Positions 32,333-44,599 of a DNA stretch of 64,000 nucleotides are shown piece by piece. The notes beneath the pieces are model-generated. The model saw only the letters and a list, made by a program, of their open reading frames with translations. It ran no database searches and was not told where the DNA came from. Position 1 is the stretch's first letter. The number at the start of each line of letters is the position of its first letter. The stretch comes from Chondrosia reniformis (Eukaryota > Porifera > Demospongiae > Chondrillida > Chondrillidae). A program made the translations under genes and the position numbers. The stretch is from assembly GCA_947172415.1 (NCBI GenBank), contig OX359189.1, forward strand, positions 6,648,501 through 6,712,500, written 5' to 3'.

Positions 32333-33432
32333 TTACTGAGATCTGTAATTCAGAGTATTCAGAGTGTGTTCAAGTAAAGTGAACACTCTACAGAGACTTG
32401 TCCTTCTGAATAGATCAGTTTTTAATGATTTGCAGCTGGTACCTTCTGGTAGACCTGTAAGTACAACACAACATGCATGAAGATTGCACTGGTAGTCATC
32501 ATCATAGCATGCATATACATTAGTCATAGTTAATCTCAATGCTGCCATAAAATTCCCCTATAGTAACAGTTGCTATGTTCGTGGAGACACTCGTCGCCAT
32601 GCCCCCTTAGCAGATTTATTGGAAAAGTGATGACGGTTGTTAGATATATATATACCTATAGGTGATTGTTTTCATTAAGCTTATCCATATAAGCACATAT
32701 ATTTAGATAGTAAGTAGCTATGTATTAATAATAAAATAATACATGCACCCTTTATCAAATTTACTGTATTACATGCCAAGTTACATGCATGTCACCTACC
32801 TTCTTTGAATATGACCGTTGAGTAGGACAGTTGGTTAGTACAGTTAATTTCAATTAAATCTTCATTGTTGAATCTCGCTTCCAACAAATGGGCACCAATT
32901 GTCCAGTTTTTAGTAGACAGGACATGTTTGTTCATAGTTAATCTATATTTATAGGTTAGTGGTGTTCGTTCAAGGTGGGGACCAAATTTAACAGCAACTC
33001 CATCACGGTAGAAATTTATTTGCGATGTTAGACTTGTGAAGCAGGTCACTGAGTCTTGGTTGTACCCACAATGCACTACAGTATACAAACATAATGTACA
33101 TATACTTTATAACATGTATTTATATTAAACTTTAGAATGCTTGCATGCTGGAAAATTTATAAATTCATCAGTCGAATCTATGTAAATTAATAGTGTACTC
33201 ACTGATGCTCCGAGGTATAGTTTAATATTGTTTAGACTAATGCCATAATAATATTGCTAATAGATATGAAACTTACAAAAATCATTACATGTAGAACCTG
33301 AAATTGGATGTGTCTGACTCTTAGTTACCAAGATAACAGCAATTGCAACCTACCATAGGGAAGAATACACTTAGAAAAAGTTTACATTTATTTTTATAAA
33401 TGACTCACAATAATATTTAGAAACCGTATCAT
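32333..33432 (-). CDS. Small secreted cysteine-containing protein (family S, copy 1), four exons
   Basis: Exons 33432-33409, 33349-33277, 33075-32800 and 32454-32333 (164 residues) join in phase. The first two encode a signal peptide (MIRFLNIIVAIAVILV). The third is a domain of about 92 residues with CGYNQDSVTCFTSL, NFYRDGVAV, NWTIGAHLLEARF and STVIFKEG. The fourth is a short basic C-terminus with two Cys. Its exon pattern and domain match the gene at 39838-41167. The spacing of Cys, Trp and alternating hydrophobics is compatible with an Ig-like beta-sandwich, but I cannot prove it. No membrane anchor is found, so it is likely secreted. Confidence 0.6.
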
Positions 33433-36183
33433 TTTAAAATCTGGAGTTGATCTTTGATTAAAAGTAGTCTCGGTCTGAGATTTAAAAGAAATGAACTATT
33501 TTCTAGAAATTTCCTGTTCTACTTTGTTGGACTGATAATCATCACTGCTTTCTCAGCTTTTATATCAACTGATCATGAAGTTGGATAGATTGTGAAACTG
33601 GTGAGGGGAAATTGGATAATAATTTCACTTTTCAGTTATAAAATTGATAATAATTGGTAATAATATTTATCCTATAGAGGAATAGAAAACTCAGAGGATC
33701 ACTCAGGAGACTAGCTGTTTCATAAAAGGTGCCTATATAGATTAACTCATATCACGGCTTTATATATATCATCCATCATGCATAATATTACATACATCAA
33801 TATGCAGTGCATGTATTGAGCTATACATATATATATAAATGCTAAATAGAACAAAGCTCATATACGATGTTAAAACATATGCAATGTGGTGGAGTGGCTG
33901 AATTATGACATTGTTAATACTGACTCTCAAACTGTTTAAGAGTATGTATTTAGGATGGGTATACTTATCCAATGGTCCCGCAATATACCTTAGCAAGGAA
34001 TCACCATATCACTAAACCAATATAATGTGCCACTGATCAGTATATTATAGAATAGATATACGTAGGCTGTTTTCATTATAAATGGCTATACTTATATTTT
34101 CACAGTTGGATGAAGACTTTTATGGTCAAAACATCCTGTAACTTATTCATTCATCCTGTTTTGTGCTTTGCTCAAATACACAACAACCTCTACAATATTT
34201 AATAGTATTGCCATTATCTGGTAGTGTATGTAATATCTTTATACATAGTGATTTCAAATTGAAGTAATGTGTGATTATGGATCTGTCATGATCATATGGA
34301 ACATAAGTATATACATGCGTACATCCAAACTGCCCTATATGTACCTAATTATTGGCTATATATTGATGCACATATATTACACTCTAATTGAAAAGATATT
34401 TACATAGAAAATGATTAAATGATTAATAATCATCTGCAGCTGATGACATAACAATAATACGAGGGGAACCTATACCTATTCATATATATATAGAAAATAT
34501 TGGCTTATAATAAGTATAAATGAAATGAATTATCTAAAGAAAAATTATCTTATATAATCAATAATTCAGTTTTGATTAGGAATATGTACAGTTTATATAG
34601 CCTTCCAAAGTAAAATGGGGAAATAGTGATAGTATTCATTAATGGCATTTTCTATTTGATTTTACTTTAACAGGTCATCTTCTGTAGATATTTTCCCATA
34701 TGATATAGGTAACCACGTATTATTGGTATATAAGGAAATTTGTGATCATTTTGAATACTTTATCTCTTAATTACATATTCATCATCTACATATTATACTG
34801 TTTCGTTTTCTAAATTCTATTTACCTATTTATACTTAAAGGAGCCACTCCAAAGTTTTATATAAGCACATATGACAACATGGCCAATAGTTATAACATGT
34901 AAAATAAGTTAGAAGTACGTACATGCAAATATAGAGATAGTAATGACCATACACTGTATATACATATGTTTGGGCACATCATATTATATAGCTGAAGTAT
35001 ATATATCGGTATATATACTTTTGTAAACTTTTGTGAATGTTTACATAACATTGTGAACTGATGTAAACTGCTATATTTTTTGCCGTGTATACATATATAG
35101 GGGTATATGAAGTCAATGGAGAATATGATGATTTAGAACTTTCAAGTGCCTGCCTCTATACGTATGTTAGCACTAGTTCACTAAAAAAGCATATTTTAAA
35201 AATAGGCCTATAGCTGTTTAACGACTGTGCAAATGTTACATTATAGCTTGTTTCAATAGCCCAAAAAGAATATAAATAACTACGCATATATGTATATATA
35301 ATTTAAGAATGTATATATAGGAAATCGTTGCTAAAGTACTTAAAGATCAAACTGGAGTACGTTAATTGATAAGTACGTACATTAAGCCTTTCTATTATTT
35401 ATTCATTCAAATGTTTTTTATCCATAGCAACCATTTCCATGGCAACAATTTTATATTCGGGATGCCATAACTAGTAAGTAAGCCTTATTAGGATATATGA
35501 CAAATCTCTTGGACACTATATTCAAGATTTTTTGGATACATATAAATTTTAAAATATATACTCAAGTTTGAATATGTGTGTGCATGCTACGTACAGTGAA
35601 CTATATATATGTGCATATTGTACATTATGTACGTATATATATACATATTTCCATGTAATGATTATACACAAGACTGTACGGCTATGAGCATGTACTAGTG
35701 AAACATTTAGTACTTATAGACTATAGTGTTTAAATAGCCTGTATTACTACTACATTGTTCTTTCTTATATAATTATAAGATTTGGTTTGTCATTCTCCCT
35801 ATGAGTAATGGTATACATCAGTCCTCTTTGTGCTGTCTCATGCATTAGGTGATTACCAATAAGTGAGATTTGCAACCCCAAGTATATATATACATCAAAC
35901 TCTGTCAACCAGCATAAAACCTCTACCTATATATCACCAACTATGGCAACACTCTCCACACATCTAGCCCACATATAAAAAATTTCTTATCTAAAGCTCT
36001 CACTAAATTTTGTTCCCTATAGACTGTTTTATGCTAAAATTCGATGTACATATAGCACATGAGAAACATCCTTTTTAAGCTTTTTTATATAATATACTTG
36101 CTACAGAAACATTTTGTAATAATAAATATTATATATTTAATATATAATATATATAATACATACGTATATAGTGCATTTACAGT
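33433..36183. other. 2.7-kb AT-rich gene-free region
   Basis: Very AT-rich with many TATATA/TACGTA runs. A partial R1 copy lies at about 35995-36060 (AAAGCTCTCACTAAATTTTG, TTCCCTATAG). I find no splice-bounded coding exon. Bases 33440-33700 are the probable promoter of the gene ending at 32333. Confidence 0.45.
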
Positions 36184-38340
36184 TTAAACACCCCACATTT
36201 CAGCAGTTTCGTAATCATTAGCAGCTTTTTCATAATGATACAAGACATCAGTGTGTACAATAATCTTCCCATCAAAGTATCCTGGAAGGGTTGGTACATC
36301 TGAATATGATGGAGCAGGACTCTGAGGCACTGCCTGACCAGGGATCTCATCATAGATGGGATTGAATGTCATCTGGACAGATGGGGAGGCTGACTGAACA
36401 TTTTCTTGAGTCTGAGTCTTACTATTCTCCTTCTTAGCTGTATGAATATAACATATATATAGTCTGTCAAGCAGTGGTGGTTTGTATATATATACCTTGT
36501 GGAGGGAAAGTTATTACATAAATTTAAACCTTTTTTGAAACTTATTAGCTTAAATTTTGAGGAAATCTGGAAAGTTTTTATATAGATGTACGTAAATAAA
36601 TTCTCATGGAGTCATGCATATTGTCTTCTGGTATTTTATCTTTTAAAACAAAATACTAAAATATGGAATGAAATATGGAATAGATACAATATGGAATATG
36701 TACGTATACCCCATTGCCATGGTAACAAGCTAATAATAGGTAATAGGGGGCATTATCTATTGTATACAATGTGAATTGCTGATTAATATATAATCTTATG
36801 CATTCATTTTTATATATGTATTAGTTGCAGGTGATTACTTTAAATCCTGAAGCAATTTTCATGACTTCCTTTACCTTTTAGCTATTTTGATCCCAGGCTG
36901 CTCGAATATCAGGGCAATGGAGTATAAATTAGTTATAGCCCATCACCTAAGACTTCAGCCAGAATATATAAGTACTCTGCCTCGGCTTCACAATATATTC
37001 TGGCTACCATCCTCGCCCCTGGGCTATAACTTATATATACATATAAAAATCATCCAGTCAAACGTTGTCTTATTGTGTGTATATATAGAGTAGCTCACAT
37101 TTTATTATGAGATGCATGACTGTGGCAATGAGTATTATTGTCAGGAAGTAGAATACAATAGCTGCTGATACTCCCACTATTATATAGACATACTGCTGAG
37201 ATCCATTGTCTGAGTTCTGAATTATGTAGAAAGCAATTCACTTATTCAGTATTCTACACATGTATTGTATAATAGTTTGAATACTCTTTTGAAATGATGT
37301 ATAATATAACACAAAAATTAAGGAAGTAACTGAATAGTGAATCAGCTTGATATACCACACTAATCATTGTTTTTATGAATGTAAAGAGAACTTTTATTAC
37401 TGTATCAGGTGACATACGTATATAATATATATATATATATATACAAAATAATATAAACTATTTTAAAAACATATTATGTATATATAAGTCATTCATGCAT
37501 AGAGTACCTTGTTGATTACAGAATGGTCGCTGCTGCTAAGTGTGATATTATTATGTATTGACATTGGACTTGAGGGAGCTACGTATATAAATGTAATAAA
37601 TAAGGAATGATCATAAATACATGTATATGGTAGGTAAATGAAGAGAATGAGCATTGAAAGTACTGTTTTAGTAAGTTTACTTGGTGGGCTTTTTGTAGAT
37701 TTGGTTGTTTCCAAACTGTTATTTCTTACAACAGAAAAAAGACCAGCTATATTTCCTGCATGTATATTTCAAAAAGAGTGTGTGTTATAACAGAGTTGTG
37801 AAATTTTAAACACTCTAGACTTTTAAATTGAAATATTACCTGACAAAAGAACTTCTACTAAGCTGCTCCAACTGATATTAAAAGTTTTTCCATTCCACTT
37901 TCCACATCTATATAATGTTCCATTAATATCCGATGGTAAATCTGTCACAGTTACCCTGTACACATTGTGAGTGGTATTCATATCTAGTATACAGCAGCTA
38001 TTTCCATATTTTTTTGGTAGTTGGTTAGGAGGAAATTCAGTGCCATCAACCTCAAACCTTGGTGGCCCATCGAGATCTGCCGGATAAATACATTTGAGTA
38101 TCAGAGTACCACTTATAGACAAGATTGAGCTTTTATCAATTGTAAGCTGAATTTGAGCTACAGTTAAAAAGCAAATTCAAATAGGGTTGCATGAAGTTAT
38201 ATGCATACATATCAAACATTTACATATACGAGCAATAGGCATTGATATGGTATATTTAATATAACTGATATAAATAATTATGTACCTAATCCAGTTCCTA
38301 CAGCGGCCACCAATACACTACAAAGCTTCAGAAGATACAT
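36184..38340 (-). CDS. Single-Ig-like-domain transmembrane receptor with tyrosine-motif tail, six exons
   Basis: Exons 38340-38286, 38157-37840, 37755-37681, 37578-37508, 37216-37099 and 36437-36184 join in phase to 296 residues. In order: signal peptide (MYLLKLCSVLVAAVGTG); one Ig-like domain (about 20-125) with ILKCIYPADLDGPPRFEVDG and the late GTLYRCGKWNG, the usual Cys pair and Y-x-C; a Ser/Thr stalk with sequons; a transmembrane helix (YVYIIVGVSAAIVFYFLTII); and a cytoplasmic tail of about 85 residues. The tail carries FNPIYDEI (NPxY plus YxxI), SYSDV, HYEKA and DYETA. These are candidate SH2/PTB docking sites. It is a plausible cell-surface recognition or adhesion receptor. No family name is assigned. 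Intron 5 contains an R2 repeat. Confidence 0.72.
36890..37050 (+). repeat. Dispersed repeat family R2, copy in receptor intron
   Basis: Contains GGAGTATAAATTAGTTATAG, ACTTCAGCCAGAATATATAA, CTCTGCCTCGGCTTCA and TTCTGGCTACCATCCTCG. It matches, reversed, 28630-28780 and 3655-3800, and forward 40-150. Confidence 0.55.
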
Positions 38341-39837
38341 TAAGTTTGTTCTATATATATATACACTAAATATTTTGAGCTATTATATATATATATCTAC
38401 TTATTATGAAACTGATTACATAGAATGTCATACATACAAAAATATTTTCTACATAACGTATTATCATAAAAACGAGTGGTTCTGTATATATACACAAGTA
38501 TAATTTGAAATTTACATTTTATATTCACATTCAGTATAATTTGATATAATCAATTAGATTACTAGGGTTTGGCGCAGTTGGTAACAAGCTAAGGATATAT
38601 GGCAGTGTTTCAACAGGTCTAGGCCTGCTATATTGTGCTTGTGCAGCTGAATATAAATTAGGAATCCGTATTTGAGTCAAACATGGTGTGTTAGTCCATA
38701 GAAGTGATATATTATATCTACATATCCATTAGGATAATAGAATAATATTATGTGTTTTTTTAAAAAATGCTATATTACGTATACATTCAGAATGTGTCAT
38801 ATTTATCTCATGCAGTAAATTAAGTTGTTGTATTTTGTATTAATATAGAGATGTTTTCATTTAAATCAGACATTTTGAGTTTTGGTGTAGTAATTTGGGA
38901 AATATAACACATACAGTATACTACTTTATGAAATATATAAGAGTGGAAAAGGAAGCTGTTTTTTATTATACAATCAACCCTTCTTGAGCTGCACCAACAC
39001 CTATTTAAGTACCACTTATTTTTGAATAGTTTGTTGTCTGATGAAGCCATGCACCATGTGGGGGAAGCATTGCAATAAAAAATAATATTATTTTTGGTAT
39101 GTGTGGATCATCCAAAAAGAAGAATATCCACTGAATTAAACAAAGCATGCTAAAAAAATTCTATGATTGCAGACATAACTGAAGTGATAATTTAAGCACC
39201 GTCAAACACTTGGAGGAGAGAAAAATGAGAAAAGCTTTAACTTTGCTGTTAGTTGAACCCAGGACAGCTGAATTTAATCGACATTTTAATATATTGTAGT
39301 TATATACATTCAATTCATGCACCCATTCCCTTTTACATAACTATACATATATAAAATAATTACTCATTCATAATGAGAGTGTATAGGATTCAATTTTATG
39401 TATAAAAGCAATTGTATATTAATTGTAAAACAATAATATACATGTATATGTACATGGAGTTATGCAGTATGTTGAAGTCTTGGTCCATATAAGTGTGTAC
39501 ATGTGTAACTGTTTCATGCTTTCCATGGGCAGGTTTATATGCAACTCATTGTGAGTCACAGTTTAAGGCATTTATTGCCCGCTCAAGCAAGGAAAAAGCT
39601 GTATGTAGACTACTTTTTCTGTAAGGATCTATCCTTGAAACCAAATTGACATCAGTTGGCAAAACAGGAGCTACATGTTTTATAGAGAGAAGACAGAGAC
39701 ATGTTAGGCTTTCGGTACACTTAAAGTTTAAAATGAAGTGCTAAATGCATAATATATACATAATTATGTAAACATGGAAGACATTTTCTTGTCAGTGTTT
39801 ATAGGAAGGTTGTGTTATATGTATAATTGTAAATCTC
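38341..39837. other. Intergenic, AT-rich
   Basis: Upstream of the Ig-like receptor and downstream of family S copy 2. A tRNA A-box-like string (TGGCGCAGTTGG) occurs near 38571, without a convincing B box. The reverse ORF at 38820-39050 has no recognisable domain and no splice support. Confidence 0.4.
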
Positions 39838-41167
39838 CTAGTTAATGCTAATATTATGCAATTTATGAAATTTCCAACCTTTCTTTGTGATGACAGCTGA
39901 ATAGAACGGTGACTGAAAACCAACTCCACAAGAATTCAATGTAGTAGAGCTTAATTTAGCTTCAAACAGGTGTGATCCGACTGTCCAGTTAGTAGTGGAT
40001 ATACTGTACTTGAGCATAGTGTAGCCACGGACCTGATTTAGGTTTATTACCAATGGTGGGATGTAGTGTTTGGTGTGGATTGCTGTTCCATCAAGATAGA
40101 ATTGTGGAGGTTGTGAAGTGAGATTTGTAAAGCAGCTTATCAATTTATCATTATATCCACAGTGCACTACAAGGAAAAATAATTACACGTAAACAAATGA
40201 TCCTGAATTTATATAAACATTTTAATACATATATAAGGCAAAAATCAATTACAACTTCTTACATTATATACATTATATGATTATATTCAATATGATACAT
40301 ACCCTTAAAGAATAATGCCTATATATACACTATAATATATATTATGTGTTGCATGAAAAATCTAAGATACCATTTTCCTACATGCTATATGCCTATTCTG
40401 TAAAAAGAGCCTATAGGGGAACTAAACCTAAAGAGAGCTTTAGATGAAGATACAGTAGTCTTTTCTTCCTTCTTTTCCCTTCTTTCATCTTCTTCTCCAC
40501 TGGGTCAGACAGCCGTTTCTGGGAATTCCACCCTTCATCAGTGATCCTGGGAGTCTTTGTCTCTTTCTTTATCTTGATCTTCTGTGAATCCTATGTACTA
40601 TATGTACTATAGAAAAGTAACTGGAAAGTGTACATGTCTTCTCTATAAGGTGGCGTATATTAGTTAAAATTAAAATTGGAAGTGAGGTGTTATGAATATG
40701 TCTAAATAATCACATAATGAAGACATCAATCCTCTGAAGTATGTAGAATTTAATATTTAAATTGAATGTACTTACAAAAGCTGTAACATTCTTGATTTGA
40801 AGTTGCACAACTACATGTAAGTGTAATGACTGCAATCTACAATTGACAAGTGAGACATAAATTATTGTAAAAGCAAAACACTAGCCAGTTAGCTAGCTAT
40901 AAATGTATATACTCAAATTAGGACATATTTTGGAATGTATATATATACATATAAACTATTATTCCCTTGAACCAGCTATATGGGAATAATGGCTATGGTT
41001 TGGATTATTGAGGTGACACTTTAGTTTATGTGTGACTATATCACTATTCCTGTATAGTACACATCTTATGTATGGAAACTTAAGTGATACTTAAGCACAA
41101 TGAAATAAACTCATGTTTATATACGTATATATATACTCACAATGGCATATCCAAAGAAAGATGACAT
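39838..41167 (-). CDS. Small secreted cysteine-containing protein (family S, copy 2)
   Basis: Exons 41167-41141, 40836-40776 and 40166 onward. The signal peptide is split between exons 1 and 2 exactly as in copy 1 (MSSFFGYAI / IAVITLTCSC). The domain reads LHCGYNDKLISCFTNL, QFYLDGTAI, NWTVGSHLFEAKL and FYSAVITKKG. It aligns with copy 1 throughout, including the final Gly at a possible donor (39878). Either splicing continues to an exon I could not find, or the frame simply ends at 39838 (KLHNISIN stop); the donor here is GTTGGA, weaker than copy 1's GTAGGT. Predicted secreted; function unknown. Confidence 0.58.
40380..40570 (-). repeat. Dispersed repeat family R1, reversed copy
   Basis: Reverse complement carries CCCAGAAACGGCTGTCTGAC, CCAGTGGAGAAGAAG and TCTAAAGCTCTCTTTAGG, then TTTAGTTCCCCTATAGGC. 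It lies within the intron between exons 2 and 3 of family S copy 2. A shorter reversed copy lies at about 41545-41620. Confidence 0.6.
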
Positions 41168-43259
41168 TTTTATTTTTTCCACGCAAGATTCTTTTCAACC
41201 AAAATTAGAAGTCTTCCCTCACTTTATATATATAACAAACTAACTGCTTTAATTGCTTGTAATGCTGATGACAATGTCCTCGCTCTTCTTTTATATATAC
41301 TCTGTTCATTAAAGCCTTATACATACAGAGGGAAAGTAATTTTATTACTATACTTTCACTTTTATTCACTATACTGATAATAAAAATCGGGCCCAGCTGG
41401 GGACAATTTTTATTAAGCAGTTGAAGAATACTTTTAACACTGTCATGTTGTTTCTTTCCATGCAATAATGTAATTACGTAAACAATATCTGTGCGACACT
41501 ATTCAAATACACCACTTGCCTACATATATGCTGCCTATTCTGTAATAAATTAGAAATCCTAAAGGGAACGAAACCTAGTTAGAGAATACAAGAGTCTTCT
41601 CTTTCTTCCTTTACTCCACTGAGCAATGTGTGTAATATATATTGTATGCTGAAACATCAATCGCAATCATGCGAATAAGAACATGGAATATATATATACA
41701 ATAATCTGTCATTTTTCCTTGAACCAGTTATGGTGATATATGATTCTGAACATCTGTCCACAATGTATATGTTTGAACATTTATGTAAACAATTTGATGG
41801 TAACTTTAAGATAATTATGTTTTTCATTATATGTGTATATTTTAATATTATAAGGCAATGCGTACCCCATGTATTCATTAAAAACTAACATAATATACAT
41901 ATCTACGCACACTGCATGTAATTGCTTTATTTCACACAATAAAATATTACAAATTTTACATGAATCAGGAGGGGATCACTGAAGCTATCCCAATATAATC
42001 CATGACAACTAAACTGGTTACCACACTAAAGCAAACTAAGATTTGTTTACCCTTCTGAGTTTTAGTAATAGTTATGATGCAACATTATTCTATACAATCT
42101 ATTTAATCAACATTCACTTTTAATTTCACTGTGAGGATTTGATTTATTACATAATAAAATGAGGCCATACTAGTTCCATTGGAACTCATAAAAGTGTTTT
42201 TAAAGAAAAGTACAATATCATAGTATATACAATAGTATACGTATATATAACTTTATAGACAAACCAAATGATATTTCATCTGGTCTTCCTATTAAGTTAT
42301 GTATCTCTAAAAAGGATCAAGAACCAGATAAATAGATATAAAATGCTCTTCATAATGTGTCTACCTTCATAATGTGTCTACGTTTAGTATATGGATATGG
42401 CAAACAGTGTATATCTGGCATGCAATAGCATCCACTTTCTTCCTTTTGAAATACAATTATAGCAGTAGCTAAATAAGGAATCATTACACTTTATCATAAG
42501 GTATGATACAAGTATGCTTTTACATATCAGTAAAGGAATCCCCTAGCTAACCTTAATTACTAACGTGTATATTCCTATTATTAATAAAGTTATTTGATAA
42601 TTCCCTTGCAAAATCAAATAAATAATACTACAATGGAATTGGGAGTTTTTTTGACATAGTCAGGGATTTATATATGTTTTAAGGTCCTATAAACAATAAA
42701 TTTTTCGTTACTAATATTTAATTGAGTGCTTCTTGCGCTACGCATATTGCTATTGCCCCATGTATATACTTGATATATATATATCAAAATAGAAACGATA
42801 CATAGCATATACAACCAGATATCTATGCTATATTTGACTAGAAAAGAGAGTCCTGATTGATAGAAAAACAGTAAAAATGAAGTCATCAACCTACTAGTGT
42901 AAATTGAGTACAAACAAAATATTAAGAATTTCTCTGTTGTTTTTTGCCTGTGATTTTATCAAAAATTCATCTCTGGAAATTATAATTAGTGTCACTTCAA
43001 TCTACACTAACAAAATAAAAAAGTTCAAATATAAAACTCAGATTAGATGTGAAGTACATATAAATCCATCAGTTCAGTGGGCAGATACGTATCTTCATTC
43101 TAGTCTCCTATTTTCCCTTATTAGCAGAGGACATGGTTCCATACTGCCTTCTGTGTTTATTCTTACAGGCCATCAGTTGTATTTTATATTGGCCTCTTTA
43201 CTTTCTATCAGATTCTGAGCATGTCCAGATATCATATCCTTCCAAGATATATGAAACGA
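41168..43259. other. AT-rich region without supported gene
   Basis: Apart from the R1 fragment at 41545-41620, I see only AT-rich filler and short ORFs lacking any family resemblance (for example 42668-42913 reverse and 42904-43218 forward). Confidence 0.45.
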
Positions 43260-43600
43260 CCATCTATACCAAACACTAGTCCTAAGTATAATTAATTATA
43301 GCTCACATGTCTGGGGTGCAAAAGAATATCAAGCCCTTGATCATGAATTGGTACAAAACATTGTCATGAGATCTTTTATAGGCCTTGTTAAGACTGCTCC
43401 TCTTGTTATTGTTATATTATGAGGACCGGGAATTTTGATAAAAGGAGAGTACTGGCGGCCCTGAGGTGTGGGTGCCTTCCTCTCGAATTGAGAAGGGCAG
43501 ATTGAGACACCCTATAAGGTTGATCTGGACAGCGAGTGAGAATTATTTGTATTTTCTTTGAATGTTTTACCCATAATGGTCATCTTCGGCATATATCCAT
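43260..43600 (+). pseudogene. Probable decayed non-LTR retrotransposon tail
   Basis: In shifting plus-strand frames I read a Trp/Gly-containing LTCLGCK/SGVQKN segment, then ALDHELVQNIVMRSFIGLVK, then a WRP/LRCGCLPLELRRAD segment. These resemble the region after the reverse transcriptase domain of LINE-type elements (host-related C-terminus: QN..R.F.G..K.AP ... W....). Multiple stops and frameshifts are present. The assignment rests on weak motif resemblance. Confidence 0.35.
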
Positions 43601-43873
43601 TCAAGCATATATCCATTCAAAATATGTGGTCAATCAATGTACCATCTCAGATAGATTTGATGATATTCGTAGTCGGCAGAAGAAATCTTTATTCTATTAT
43701 TAAATTTAGTTAATTGTATATAAGGTCCAAAATAACTCTATGCATCATGTTTCTCTGAGTCTTTTTTTGAAAACTGCACTTTACTATTCAAAGTAGAAAA
43801 TTCACATATTACAGATAACTGCTTGTTGGAATTACTATATTCCTATATAATCCTTTCTCTGCTGTGTACGTAG

Positions 43874-44594
43874 ATTGGCCGTGTGGTTGGAGGATCTACA
43901 GATTTCTATTCAGGAAGAATACCTAAGAGACAGCAGAAAAACACAATTGTAGAAAAAGTTTTGAAAAGTAAAGACAGCAAGTGGTCATATTAATGTAACT
44001 GAAAACTGACTGTTTGTGGTGTACTTATGTAAAAAGCAAAAGATCAAGAAGAAGACAAAGACTCCCTCCCTGAGTTCCCAGAAACAGTTGTCTGGCCCAG
44101 TGGAAAAGAAGGGAAGTAGAAAGAGAATCTTTTGTATCCTCATTCAAAGTGCTCACTAGTTTTAAATTAGTTCCCTATATGCCTTTTACTTAAAAATAGA
44201 TGTAGCATATTGAAAAATGGCATGTTAGATTAAAAATGTATATATACATAAATGTACATATGCATTTTAGGTACGTATGTATGTACATATTATGTAGTGT
44301 AACTCTATCAGTGTGAGGTCTGGGGAGAAGTATAATTATATTTAGTCAGTTTGCATGGTTGCATAAATAGCCCTTTTACTAAATTTTTAACTGTAAAATG
44401 TTTATGTATTCATTTCACTTTCAATTGTCATGTCTGGTGGCATGTAGAAGATGTACTTCCTATTTTCTATTTTCAGGTACCAAAAGAAGAAATATACTGA
44501 ATTACAAAAGAAATTTCAAAGTGATAGACAGCGATACAGGAGAAAATTACTCAAAATACAAAAAATAACTGGCTTGCTAAAAGGAGCCTTTTAA
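43874..44594 (+). pseudogene. C-terminal two exons of an Fcf2/DNTTIP2-like pre-rRNA processing factor
   Basis: Exon 43874-43983 (after TACGTAG) encodes IGRVVGGSTDFYSGRIPKRQ and then NTIVEKVLKSKDSK. Exon 44477-44594 (after TTTCAG) encodes YQKKKYTELQKKF, a basic coiled tail and a stop. This is the signature end of the Fcf2 domain: GxxV...DFYxxRIPKKxxxxTIVExxL then YxxxKYxE. Fcf2/DNTTIP2 proteins act in nucleolar 18S rRNA maturation. Splice phase agrees (TG/G makes Trp), though the donor GTCATA is weak. The usual preceding exon (with a DPKRFY-type motif) is not found upstream in the window. The locus is therefore a fragment or a gene with distant 5' exons. An R1 repeat fills the intron (44050-44230). 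Confidence 0.6.
44050..44230 (+). repeat. Dispersed repeat family R1, copy in Fcf2-like intron
   Basis: CCCAGAAACAGTTGTCTGGC, CCAGTGGAAAAGAAGGG, TCTTTTGTATCCTCATTCAA, TTAGTTCCCTATATGCC and TTGAAAAATGGCATGTTA, in the same order as the copy at 24015-24215. Confidence 0.6.
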
Positions 44595-44599
44595 TAACC

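Noticed and set aside
32792-33088. Reading the 98-codon ORF as a complete gene
   Set aside because: It begins at a splice acceptor (no true ATG) and ends at a GTAGGT donor. It is the third exon of the family S gene.
38568-38680. Possible tRNA gene or tRNA-derived SINE (A-box-like TGGCGCAGTTGG)
   Set aside because: No B box (GGTTCGA-type) at the right distance and no cloverleaf could be drawn.
42668-43218. Two 81- and 104-codon ORFs
   Set aside because: Hydrophobic AT-rich readings without family resemblance or exon boundaries.
4344-44594. One gene linking the orphan exon at 4344 to the Fcf2 exon at 44477
   Set aside because: Phases are compatible, but a 40-kb intron containing many genes on both strands is implausible in a genome with short introns, and the intermediate Fcf2 exon would not fit.
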